Assembly (NCBI RefSeq): GCF_003635045.1
Contig: NZ_RBXT01000001.1
Coordinates: forward strand, 1,922,001-1,986,000
Direction: 5' to 3'
Length of the DNA stretch: 64,000 nt
Source: Terracoccus luteus
GTDB taxonomy: Bacteria; Actinomycetota; Actinomycetes; Actinomycetales; Dermatophilaceae
How positions within the stretch are numbered: the first letter of the stretch is position 1; the number at the start of each line of letters is the position of its first letter. This document shows, one piece after another, positions 18,323 to 25,887 of this stretch. The position numbers and the translations under genes were made by a program. The notes beneath the pieces were generated by a model that searched no databases, was not told the origin of the DNA, and saw nothing but the letters and a program-made list of their open reading frames with translations.

Positions 18323-18390
18323 AGGCACCCAGGCGGTCGATGCTCCCGACGTCACTCCCCGGTGGTCACCCACCTGCGCCAGTCGTGTGC
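18323..18390 (-). promoter_or_regulatory. ZTP (pfl motif) riboswitch upstream of purH
   Basis: Read on the minus strand, the purH leader contains the conserved pieces of the ZTP/ZMP aptamer in order: GACTGGCG (18384-18377), the hairpin GGTGGGTGACCACC (18374-18361), GGGGAG directly after it, and GACCGCCTGGG (18338-18328) for the second domain with its pseudoknot. It begins within a few bases of the start site predicted from the -10 at 18395-18400. Known biology: this class binds ZMP/ZTP and switches on purine and one-carbon genes. Downstream GGTGCC/GGCACC segments and the SD-proximal region may form the expression platform, which I could not resolve. Confidence 0.9.
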
Positions 18391-18394
18391 GGCC

Positions 18395-18400
18395 AGAGTA
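18395..18400 (-). promoter_or_regulatory. purH -10 element
   Basis: TACTCT on the minus strand, just after the purN stop and 5-7 bases before the ZTP aptamer, giving purH a private promoter and a leader of about 155 bases. Confidence 0.65.
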
Positions 18401-18404
18401 GCGG

Positions 18405-19091
18405 TCAGGCCCGCCCGACCCGAACTCGCCGACCCTGCACCGTGAAGCCCTCGCGCGCCAACAGGCCGGTCACCTGCACGATGAGCTCACGCTCGTGCAC
18501 CTTGATGCGCTCGTGCAGGGAGTCCTCGGTGTCGTCGGGCTCCACGGCGACGACCCGCTGCTCGATGATCGGCCCGGTGTCGACGCCGGCGTCGACGAGG
18601 TGGCAGGTCGTGCCCGTCACGGTGACCCCGTAGGCGAGCGCGTCACGCACCCCGTGCGCGCCCGGGAAGCTCGGCAGCAGGGCCGGGTGGGTGTTCACGA
18701 CGGGCGCGACCGCGAGGCTGCGGGGGCCGAGGATGCGCATGAAGCCCGCCGTGACGACGAGCCGCGGGTCGTGGGCGGCGAGGTCGGCGGCGAGCGCCTC
18801 GTCCCACGCGGCGCGGTCGGAATGATCGCGCACCGACCGCACGAAGGTCGGGATGCCGGCCCGCTCCGCCCGCTCGAGGCCGTGGCACGGGCGGTCGGCC
18901 CCCACCGCCGCGACCGTCACGCCGTACGCCGGGTCGGTCGTGGCGTCGAGGAGCGCCTGCAGGAGGGTGCCCGAGCCGGAGACGAGGACGACGACGGATG
19001 CCGTGGAGCCCGGCGCCGTGGGCGCGTGCAGGGCGTCGGGGTCGCCCCTGCCGTCGGAGCCCTCGGGTCGCGGCACGGCGTCGCTCGTCAC
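18405..19091 (-). CDS. purN: Phosphoribosylglycinamide formyltransferase
   Basis: 228 residues; transfers the formyl group of 10-formyl-THF to GAR in purine synthesis. Key features: VVVLVSGSGTLLQALLDA (phosphate loop), NTHPALLPSFPGAHGVRDAL with catalytic Asn and His, and HLVDAGVDTGPIIEQ with catalytic Asp. About 30 extra N-terminal residues precede the usual start. GTG 19091 has a TACACT -10 seven bases upstream (leaderless type). purH follows on the same strand. Confidence 0.95.
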   Translation of the reverse strand: MTSDAVPRPEGSDGRGDPDALHAPTAPGSTASVVVLVSGSGTLLQALLDATTDPAYGVTVAAVGADRPCHGLERAERAGIPTFVRSVRDHSDRAAWDEALAADLAAHDPRLVVTAGFMRILGPRSLAVAPVVNTHPALLPSFPGAHGVRDALAYGVTVTGTTCHLVDAGVDTGPIIEQRVVAVEPDDTEDSLHERIKVHERELIVQVTGLLAREGFTVQGRRVRVGRA

Positions 19092-19098
19092 GACGGGG

Positions 19099-19104
19099 AG
19101 TGTA
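19099..19104 (-). promoter_or_regulatory. purN -10 element
   Basis: TACACT, a near-consensus -10, seven bases before GTG 19091 on the minus strand; no Shine-Dalgarno sequence between. Confidence 0.65.
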
Positions 19105-19204
19105 GCGAGCGCGTCGGCCGCTCCCCCGTGACCTGGGGCGGTCGCAGACGGGGGGAGGCCGGGCGGGGGCGGAGGGTTCCGGCGGATGCGTGAGAATGGA
19201 GCGC

Positions 19205-19597
19205 ATGCCCGACCCCGTCGACCAGGCCGTCGCCCACGCCCGCGCCAAGGCGGCGCGCACCCTGCCCGTGTTCGTGGCCATGCTGCTCGCGGTCGTCGCG
19301 ATGTCGCTGCCGCTACCGCGCCGCTTCGTCGCCGTCGTGCCTCTCGTGCTCGTCGTCGTGCTGACGGTCCGGCTGCTGCGTTTCCTCACCGACCGCAAGG
19401 GCTCGGAGAAGGTGGTGCCGGCCATGACGCTCGTCGTGGCCGGGGTCCTGCTCGCCACCCTCGGGCTGCAGGGGCTGTTCTACCCGCAGGTGCGCGACTA
19501 CGAGGCGTGCGTCGCCGGCGCGCAGACCTCCGAGGCGCTCGCGGCGTGCGAGCAGCTGCGCGACGGCGTCTTCTGGGGCGCCCGCGAGCTCGGCTGA
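19205..19597 (+). CDS. Hypothetical membrane protein
   Basis: 130 residues not recognised as a known family. Polar N-terminus, three hydrophobic segments (near 20-38, 40-60 and 75-95), then a soluble C-terminal tail with two Cys (DYEACVAGAQ…AACEQL). ATG 19205 chosen: GGAG lies at 19198-19201 and a GAGAAT hexamer seven bases upstream, so either SD-led or leaderless initiation is possible. Divergent from purN, convergent with the DUF6350 gene (seven bases between stops). Confidence 0.72.
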   Translation: MPDPVDQAVAHARAKAARTLPVFVAMLLAVVAMSLPLPRRFVAVVPLVLVVVLTVRLLRFLTDRKGSEKVVPAMTLVVAGVLLATLGLQGLFYPQVRDYEACVAGAQTSEALAACEQLRDGVFWGARELG

Positions 19598-19604
19598 GCC
19601 CGGC

Positions 19605-20975
19605 TCAGTCGTCCCTGTCGTCGTCGGCACCGTCGACGTCGTCGTCGGCGTCGTCGTCGTCGTCGGCGTCACCTCGCCCGTCCGTGGCGGCCGCCGCGTC
19701 GCGCTCGGCGCGGCGCTCGCGCAGCAGCGCCAGCCCGACCCAGAGGCAGGCGCCGCCGACGACCTCGGCGAGCAGGGCCGGGACGAACGGTGCGAGCGGC
19801 ACCCCGACGGCGGCGAGCCGCTCGACCCCGAGGGCCCCGTTGGCGAGGGCGGTCAACGCGAGCACGACGACGACGGCCAGGGCTGCGGCCGTGGCGACGG
19901 CGGCGAACCGGGCGCGGGTGTTGCCGAAGAACTCGAGGGCCGCGTCGACCCACCGGCCGAGCAGCGCCCCGACGAGGACCGGCAGCAGCACGACCGCGAG
20001 CAGCAGGGGCGGGTAGGCGGCCTGCTCGGGCAGGGCCGCGAGCAGCGGGACGGCCGGGTTGAGGCCGGGGTCGGCGGCGACGGGTGAGACGACCGAGCCG
20101 GCGGCGAGCGAGAAGCCGGGGCCGGCGACGAAGCCGAGCGCCCACGTCGCGGCGTTGCCGAGCATGAGCAGCTGGCCGGCGACGAGCACGGCGGCCCCGA
20201 CGAGGTTGACCCGGTAGTCGGCCTGCATCGAGACGACCGAGCCCACGGTGAGGACCACCCGGGCCACGACGACGGCGGCACCGAGCAGCAGCAGCACCCC
20301 GGCGCCGCGCCAGCCGATGCGCCACACGGCGGGCAGCCACGTCGGACCCCGGCGGAACCAGGCCCGCACGAAGCCGGGGGCGTCATCGTCGTCGGGTCGC
20401 AGCAGCAGGGCCCCGACCGCGGCGAGGGGGACCAGCGCCGCCCCGGCCACGGCCAGCAGGCCCGGCCCGACCGGGCCGCCGAGGGCGAGCACGGCGATGA
20501 CGGCGGCGGCGACGACGTAGCCGCCGACGAAGCCGGGGACGAGCACGCGCGCGAGGGTGCGGTCGACGCGCGAGGCCGGCAGCACCTCCCGCTGGGTCGC
20601 GAAGAGGCGGCGCGCGAAGCGGGCCGTGACGTAGACGTCGAGCAGCAGGAGCAGCACCGGCGTCACCGAGACGGCCACGCCGTCGCCGACGACGGTCTGG
20701 CCGTGCCCGACGAACCACAGTGCGCTGCCGACGGACACGGCGGTGAACCAGCCCAGGCTGCTCTCGGGGGCCGCGATCCAGCCGACGAGGGCCGGCAGCA
20801 CGACGATCGCCCAGGTGGCGACGGCCGCGAGCAGCCCGGTGCGGACGGCGGCCACGAGCCCGCCGCCGCGCTCGTCCGGCGCGCTCGCCCGCGGGCCGCG
20901 GGTGCCGGCGCGCGGGCCGGGGCCCGCCGCAGGGCGGGAACGGGGGCGGGTGGAGGACGGGGCGGACGGTGGCAC
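19605..20975 (-). CDS. DUF6350 (PerM-like) polytopic membrane protein
   Basis: 456 residues with a Pro/Arg-rich N-terminal tail (~35 residues), around ten hydrophobic segments, and an extremely Asp-rich C-terminus. The position between sucD and purN and the pattern (VGHGQTV, GNAATWALGF, then PGLNPAVPLLAALP) fit DUF6350, which includes mycobacterial PerM implicated in cell division under stress. The assignment leans on gene order and pattern recall. GTG start at 20975; no convincing SD. Confidence 0.75.
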   Translation of the reverse strand: MPPSAPSSTRPRSRPAAGPGPRAGTRGPRASAPDERGGGLVAAVRTGLLAAVATWAIVVLPALVGWIAAPESSLGWFTAVSVGSALWFVGHGQTVVGDGVAVSVTPVLLLLLDVYVTARFARRLFATQREVLPASRVDRTLARVLVPGFVGGYVVAAAVIAVLALGGPVGPGLLAVAGAALVPLAAVGALLLRPDDDDAPGFVRAWFRRGPTWLPAVWRIGWRGAGVLLLLGAAVVVARVVLTVGSVVSMQADYRVNLVGAAVLVAGQLLMLGNAATWALGFVAGPGFSLAAGSVVSPVAADPGLNPAVPLLAALPEQAAYPPLLLAVVLLPVLVGALLGRWVDAALEFFGNTRARFAAVATAAALAVVVVLALTALANGALGVERLAAVGVPLAPFVPALLAEVVGGACLWVGLALLRERRAERDAAAATDGRGDADDDDDADDDVDGADDDRDD

Positions 20976-21061
20976 GACCCCATGGTCACAAGAGCGGGCG
21001 GCCAGATCGAGCGCCCACGCCGGGCGACCGGCATCCGACTCGCCGAGGGCGGGTGGGACGC

Positions 21062-21100
21062 ACCGTGCCCGCCCACCGGAGAGCGGTGGGCGGGCACGGT
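21062..21100 (-). terminator. sucCD terminator
   Basis: A perfect 16-bp stem (21062-21077 with 21085-21100; arm begins ACCGTGCCCGCC) with a seven-base GGAGAGC loop, 34 bases beyond the sucD stop on the minus strand. The strongest hairpin in the window. Confidence 0.9.
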
Positions 21101-21134
21101 AGGAGCCCGGGTGGCCCTGACGGGCCGGCCGGGA

Positions 21135-22028
21135 TCAGGCGCTGAGGCTCTTCATGATGTCGCGCATGAGGTCGGCGGCCTCGCTCGGCGTCTTGCCGAC
21201 CTTCACGCCGGCGGCCTCGAGGGCCTCCTTCTTCGCCTGCGCGGTGCCCGAGCTGCCCGACACGATGGCGCCGGCGTGGCCCATCGTCTTGCCCTCGGGG
21301 GCGGTGAAGCCGGCCACGTAGCCGACGACCGGCTTCGTGACGTGCTCCTTGATGTAGGCGGCCGCGCGCTCCTCGGCGTCGCCGCCGATCTCACCGATCA
21401 TGACGATGGCGTCGGTGTCGGGGTCGTTCTGGAACGCCTCGAGGCAGTCGATGTGCGTCGTGCCGATGACGGGGTCGCCACCGATGCCGACGGCCGAGCT
21501 GAAGCCGAAGTCACGCAGCTCGTACATCATCTGGTAGGTCAGCGTGCCCGACTTCGAGACGAGGCCGATGCGGCCGGTGCCCGAGATGTTCGCGGGGATG
21601 ATGCCGGCGTTGCTGACCCCGGGGGTGATGAGGCCGGGGCAGTTCGGGCCGACGATGCGCGTCGTGCCCTTGGCCTTGGCGTAGTTGTAGAACTCGGCGG
21701 TGTCCTTGACGGCGACGCCCTCGGTGATGACGACGGCGAGCGGGATGCCGGCGTCGATCGCCTCGACGGCGGCGGCCTTCGTGAACTGGGCGGGCACGAA
21801 GATCACGGACACGTTCGCGCCGGTCGCCTCGATGGCCTCGGCCACCGTGCCGTACACGGGGACGGACACGCCGTCCTCGAAGTCGACGGTCGTGCCGGCC
21901 TTGCGGGGGTTGACGCCGCCGACGATGGTCGTACCGGAGGTGAGCATGCGCTGCGTGTGCTTCATGCCCTCCGAGCCGGTCATGCCCTGGACGATGACCT
22001 TCGAGTCAGCGGTGAGGAAGATTGCCAT
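21135..22028 (-). CDS. sucD: Succinyl-CoA synthetase (ADP/GDP-forming) subunit alpha
   Basis: 297 residues; with SucC converts succinyl-CoA to succinate with substrate-level phosphorylation. CoA-binding Rossmann fold at the N-terminus ([19 protein letters not shown]), [10 protein letters not shown], and the phosphorylated His in [16 protein letters not shown]. Lies 33 bases after the sucC stop; a strong terminator follows. No anomalies. Confidence 0.97.
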   Translation of the reverse strand: MAIFLTADSKVIVQGMTGSEGMKHTQRMLTSGTTIVGGVNPRKAGTTVDFEDGVSVPVYGTVAEAIEATGANVSVIFVPAQFTKAAAVEAIDAGIPLAVVITEGVAVKDTAEFYNYAKAKGTTRIVGPNCPGLITPGVSNAGIIPANISGTGRIGLVSKSGTLTYQMMYELRDFGFSSAVGIGGDPVIGTTHIDCLEAFQNDPDTDAIVMIGEIGGDAEERAAAYIKEHVTKPVVGYVAGFTAPEGKTMGHAGAIVSGSSGTAQAKKEALEAAGVKVGKTPSEAADLMRDIMKSLSA

Positions 22029-22061
22029 GGTTGCTCGATTCTCTTTTCCTGTGGCCCGGGG

Positions 22062-23243
22062 TCAGTTCGCGGCGGCGGCGAGCTCGGCGGCCTTGCGCGC
22101 GGCGCCGTCCATGGTCGCCTCGATGGTGACGAGCGGGTGGTCGCGCTCGGCGAGGATGCGGCGGCCTTCCTCGACGTTGTTGCCGTCGAGCCGCACGACG
22201 AGGGGCTTGGTCGCCGCGTCGCCGAGGGTGTCGAGGGCGCCGACGATGCCGTTGGCGACGGCGTCGCACGACGTGATGCCGCCGAAGACGTTGACGAAGA
22301 CGCTCTTGACCTGCTCGTCGCCGAGGATGATGTGCAGGCCGTCGGCCATGACCTGGGCGCTCGCACCGCCGCCGATGTCGAGGAAGTTGGCCGGCTTCTG
22401 GCCGCCGAACTCCTCACCGGCGTAGGCGACGACGTCGAGGGTGCTCATGACGAGCCCCGCGCCGTTGCCGATGATGCCGACGGAGCCGTCGAGCTTGACG
22501 TAGTTGAGGCCCTTCTCCTTGGCCGCGGCCTCGAGCGGGTCGGCGGCGGCCTTGTCCTCGAGCGCCTCGTGGTCGGCGTGGCGGAAGTCGGCGTTGCCGT
22601 CGAGAGTGACCTTGCCGTCGAGGGCGACGATCTGGCCGTCCTCGGTCTTGACGAGCGGGTTGACCTCGACGAGGGTCGCGTCCTCGTCGCGGTAGACGGT
22701 CCACAGCTTCTGCAGCACGCCCGCGATCTGGTCCTTGTCGGCGGCGTCGAAGCCGGCCGCGTCGACGATCTCGCGGGCCTTGGCCTCGTCGATGCCCGTG
22801 TTCGGGTCGACGGCGACGCGGGCGAGGGCGTCGGGGCGCTCGACGGCGAGCTGCTCGATCTCCATGCCGCCCTCCTTGGAGCACATGGCCAGGTACGTGC
22901 GGTTGGCCCGGTCGAGCAGGATCGAGAAGTAGTACTCCTCGGCGATGCGGGCGCCCTGGGCGACCATGACGGTGCCGACCGTGTGGCCCTTGATGTCCAT
23001 GCCGAGGATGGCCTCGGCCGCGGCCTGCGCCTCGTCGGGGCTCTTCGTCACCTTGACGCCGCCGGCCTTGCCGCGGCCACCGGTCTTGACCTGGGCCTTG
23101 ACCACGGTGACACCGCCCGACCGCTGCCCGATCTCCTCGGCGGCCGCACGGGCCTGCTCGGGGGTGGTGGCGGTGGCGCCGGCGAGCACGGGCACCCCGT
23201 GCTTCTCGAACATGTCGCGGGCTTGGTACTCGAAGAGATCCAC
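22062..23243 (-). CDS. sucC: Succinyl-CoA synthetase (ADP/GDP-forming) subunit beta
   Basis: 393 residues. N-terminal ATP-grasp domain starting [45 protein letters not shown], and the C-terminal ligase domain ([12 protein letters not shown]…[11 protein letters not shown]). GTG 23243 chosen because family homology begins at that codon; the longer in-frame extension is non-homologous. A TACAGT -10 at 23392-23397 predicts a leader of about 140 bases whose role I cannot assign. Confidence 0.97.
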   Translation of the reverse strand: MDLFEYQARDMFEKHGVPVLAGATATTPEQARAAAEEIGQRSGGVTVVKAQVKTGGRGKAGGVKVTKSPDEAQAAAEAILGMDIKGHTVGTVMVAQGARIAEEYYFSILLDRANRTYLAMCSKEGGMEIEQLAVERPDALARVAVDPNTGIDEAKAREIVDAAGFDAADKDQIAGVLQKLWTVYRDEDATLVEVNPLVKTEDGQIVALDGKVTLDGNADFRHADHEALEDKAAADPLEAAAKEKGLNYVKLDGSVGIIGNGAGLVMSTLDVVAYAGEEFGGQKPANFLDIGGGASAQVMADGLHIILGDEQVKSVFVNVFGGITSCDAVANGIVGALDTLGDAATKPLVVRLDGNNVEEGRRILAERDHPLVTIEATMDGAARKAAELAAAAN

Positions 23244-23391
23244 GGGTGGGGTTCCGTCCTCGTCGTCGATTGCGGTGCCCGACCGCACGACGACACCCGG
23301 GCGGGCCGAAGGCGTCCACCGGGCCGGGGGCCGGGCAGGCGGCCGCAGCCGGGACGGGTGCGACGGCGCGATCGAACGGGCTGTCGCTCGA

Positions 23392-23397
23392 ACTGTA
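23392..23397 (-). promoter_or_regulatory. sucCD -10 element
   Basis: TACAGT on the minus strand; predicted start near 23385, so roughly 140 bases of untranslated leader precede sucC. The rest of the 345-base gap (23244-23588) holds one CGGATGCCG copy (23494-23502) and the divergent lipase promoter. Confidence 0.5.
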
Positions 23398-23576
23398 GTG
23401 GCCGCGAGACCCACCCGTGACCGCCGGGCGCGCCCCGCCGCACCCCTCCCGGCACGAGAGGGGCCAAGATCACACCCCCGTCCCACGGGTCGGCGGATGC
23501 CGGGTGGCGCGGTCCCGCTCGGCGATCCCGTCGGCGTGTGGTGGACGACCGCGAGTGGGGCACGGACCGGCCGGGG

Positions 23577-23582
23577 TACGGT
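23577..23582 (+). promoter_or_regulatory. Lipase gene -10 element
   Basis: TACGGT six bases before GTG 23589; leaderless geometry decides the start in favour of this codon. Confidence 0.6.
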
Positions 23583-23588
23583 CGGGGC

Positions 23589-24608
23589 GTGGGAGCGCGA
23601 GCACGCGAGGCGACGACGCCGCCGAAGGGGTCGGCCGTACCGGTCGGCCCGGTGGGCGCTGCCGGCCCACCCCGCCGGACGGCATCCTCAGGCCCTTACG
23701 TGCCGGCGGCGGGACGGGCCGGTCTGCGCGAGGCCGCCACCGGCGCGGCCCGGGCCCTGCTGAGCCCGACCGGGGTGGCGGGCGCCGCCGTCGAGGCGAC
23801 GTGGATGGCGCTGCACCTCGGGCTCTACCCCCTGGGCCTGCTCGGGTCGCGCGACAGCACGGCCCGCGACGGCTACGGCCTGCGCGACCTGACCCCGTCG
23901 CAGCGCGGGCTCGCGGTGCAGGACGTCGAGGCCGCCCACACGCCGATCCTGCTCGTGCACGGCATGGTCGACAACCGCTCCATCTTCACCGTGCTGCGGC
24001 GCGGCTTGGTGCGCCGCGGTTTCGGGCGCATCGAGACCATCAACTACCCCATCCTCACCGGCGACATCCGGGTGGCGGCCGCCCGGCTCGGCGACGAGGT
24101 CGAGCGGATCGCCGCCGAGACCGGCTACGAGCGCATCCACGTCATCGGGCACTCCATGGGCGGGCTCATCGCCCGCTACTACGTGACCCGGCTCGGGGGC
24201 GACGCCCGTGTGCACACGCTCGTCACCCTCGGGACCCCGCACCACGGCAGCTACCTCGCCTACGCGTGGGGCAACCAGCTGACCCGGCAGCTGCGCCCCG
24301 GCAGCGGGCTGCTCACCGAGCTGGCGCAGCCGGTCCGCGACTGCCGCACCCGTTTCATCGTCTACTCCTCGGACCTCGACCAGGTCGTCGTCCCCCACCA
24401 GAACGCCGCGCTCCGTCACGACGACCTCGACGTCCGCAACGTCGTGCTGCATGGCGTCGGTCACATGAGCCTGCCCATCACGCGCACGGTCGTGAAGGGG
24501 ATCTCCGAGGCTCTGGCCCACCTCGACACGTCGGGCGCCACCGTGACGCCGGGAGTCAGCCCGATCGTCCATGCGCCGCGGTCACGCGACGGATCCGCCC
24601 ACGCCTGA
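23589..24608 (+). CDS. Alpha/beta-hydrolase esterase/lipase
   Basis: 339 residues. A Pro/Ala-rich N-terminal ~45 residues, then the hydrolase fold. [13 protein letters not shown] supplies the oxyanion loop, GHSMGG (187-192) carries nucleophile Ser189, SSDLDQVV the probable acid (Asp262 or Asp264), and GVGHMSL the His (His292). Strand/helix order and the [13 protein letters not shown] segment resemble PGAP1/triacylglycerol lipase-like enzymes. No clear signal peptide, though a hydrophobic stretch ([15 protein letters not shown]) precedes the fold and may dock to membrane. Substrate unknown. Confidence 0.88.
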   Translation: MGARAREATTPPKGSAVPVGPVGAAGPPRRTASSGPYVPAAGRAGLREAATGAARALLSPTGVAGAAVEATWMALHLGLYPLGLLGSRDSTARDGYGLRDLTPSQRGLAVQDVEAAHTPILLVHGMVDNRSIFTVLRRGLVRRGFGRIETINYPILTGDIRVAAARLGDEVERIAAETGYERIHVIGHSMGGLIARYYVTRLGGDARVHTLVTLGTPHHGSYLAYAWGNQLTRQLRPGSGLLTELAQPVRDCRTRFIVYSSDLDQVVVPHQNAALRHDDLDVRNVVLHGVGHMSLPITRTVVKGISEALAHLDTSGATVTPGVSPIVHAPRSRDGSAHA

Positions 24609-24778
24609 AGCGGTTCCGCCGCGGTGCATTCGAGCGGCCGCGTCGTGCCGGGCTCGCTGACGGGCCTGTGGAGGACGCCGGCGCCCGGTCGCGCGGACGC
24701 CGTAACCTCGGCGGACGGCCATACCCCGTCGCGACCCGGAATCAACGCTCTCGGCCCGATTCGGCCGGTGCTTGATTT

Positions 24779-24806
24779 TTGAATAACGAAACGGTCACGG
24801 TACGGT
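24779..24806 (+). promoter_or_regulatory. M23 peptidase promoter with MtrA-like tandem box
   Basis: -35 TTGAAT (24779-24784), 16-base spacer, -10 TACGGT (24801-24806). Inside the spacer lie ATAACG (24783-24788) and GTCACG (24794-24799), direct half-sites 11 bp apart, the arrangement expected for MtrA response-regulator boxes. The preceding 24609-24770 region holds nothing I can identify. Confidence 0.65.
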
Positions 24807-24840
24807 CGACGCTGCCACCAACCAGTGAGGTTCCTTCTCC

Positions 24841-25755
24841 GTGTCCCATCGCGTGACTGATCGCAGCTACACCGGCCGCCACCGGCCCGTGACCCCCGCG
24901 TCCCCGTCGTCGTCCTCCCGCGGACGTCGCCTCGTCGTCCCGATCGCCCTCGTCGCCACCACCGTGGCCGGCGGGCTCGTGATCCGCCAGGCCGGTGCCG
25001 CGACGCTCGGCGCCGAGGCCGCAGGCGGCACCGCCGTCGTCGCGGGCCAGTCCCCGGATGCCGCCCGCGTGGCCGCCGCTGCCGGTGACCGGGGTGCCGG
25101 GGCCTCGCGCGACACCGCGCGCTCCGCCCTCGCCGCCCTGTCGTCGGCCGGCACCGCCGCCGGTGACGAGGCCGACGAGGCCGCCACGGCCGCCGCCGCC
25201 GCCGCGAAGAAGGAGGCCGCGGCCAAGGCCGCCGCCCAGGCGGCGGCGAAGAAGGCCGCCGAGAAGAAGGCCCGGAAGGAGGCGGCCGACAAGGCCGCCG
25301 CCGCCCGCGCCGCCCAGGCGCGTGCCGCCAGGGCCGCCGAGGCCAAGGCCCGCCAGAACTCGCACCGCTGGGTGCCGCCGGTCTCGGGCTACAACCTCAC
25401 GTCGGGCTACGGCTTCCGCTGGGGCAAGATGCACCCCGCGCAGGACCTCGCCGTCGGCGTCGGCAGCAAGGTGCGCGCCCTCTCGAGCGGCACCGTCGTC
25501 TTCGCCGGCTGGGACAGCACCGGCTACGGCAACCTCGTGCGCATCCAGTACTGGGACGGCACCGTCTCGTACATGGCCCACAACAGCCGCCTGCTCGTGT
25601 CGGTCGGCGAGAGCGTCGAGCCCGGCCAGCTCGTCGCCTACAGCGGCAACACCGGCAACTCGACCGGCCCGCACGTGCACCTCGAGATCCACCCGGACGG
25701 CGGCGGTGCCGTCGCGCCCCGCGCGTGGCTGGCCGCGCGCGGCGTCAACCTCTGA
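24841..25755 (+). CDS. Secreted M23 family metallopeptidase (peptidoglycan endopeptidase)
   Basis: 304 residues. Basic N-terminus, one hydrophobic export segment (VPIALVATTVAGGLVI), a long Ala/Lys/Glu-rich region (~110-175) likely to be an extended helix or coiled coil, then a LytM domain. Zinc ligands: HPAQDLAVG (the first His and Asp) and GPHVHLEIHPDG (HxH); the folding core GYGFRWGKMHPAQD is intact. It cleaves cell-wall peptide cross-bridges. GTG 24841 with GAGG ten bases upstream. The MtrA-like box in its promoter fits the known control of M23 enzymes in corynebacteria. Confidence 0.92.
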   Translation: MSHRVTDRSYTGRHRPVTPASPSSSSRGRRLVVPIALVATTVAGGLVIRQAGAATLGAEAAGGTAVVAGQSPDAARVAAAAGDRGAGASRDTARSALAALSSAGTAAGDEADEAATAAAAAAKKEAAAKAAAQAAAKKAAEKKARKEAADKAAAARAAQARAARAAEAKARQNSHRWVPPVSGYNLTSGYGFRWGKMHPAQDLAVGVGSKVRALSSGTVVFAGWDSTGYGNLVRIQYWDGTVSYMAHNSRLLVSVGESVEPGQLVAYSGNTGNSTGPHVHLEIHPDGGGAVAPRAWLAARGVNL

Positions 25756-25832
25756 GCCGACCGACCGCCGCACGGCGTGACCCCGCGGTGGCGCGGGGGC
25801 TCGCTCCCCGGCATCCGTTCGCCCGAACCGCA

Positions 25833-25860
25833 GAGCCCGCCCCCGACCGGGGGCGGGCTC
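25833..25860. terminator. Bidirectional hairpin terminator between M23 gene and pcrA
   Basis: Perfect 12-bp stem (GAGCCCGCCCCC and its complement) with a GACC tetraloop, midway between the convergent M23 peptidase and pcrA stops. No U-tract. Confidence 0.88.
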
Positions 25861-25887
25861 TCGTGCGTCCCGACGCTGACCGGGCGC

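Noticed and set aside
15639-18401. 920-codon frame on the plus strand opposite the EamA gene and purH
   Set aside because: Composition artefact; purH and the transporter explain the region completely.
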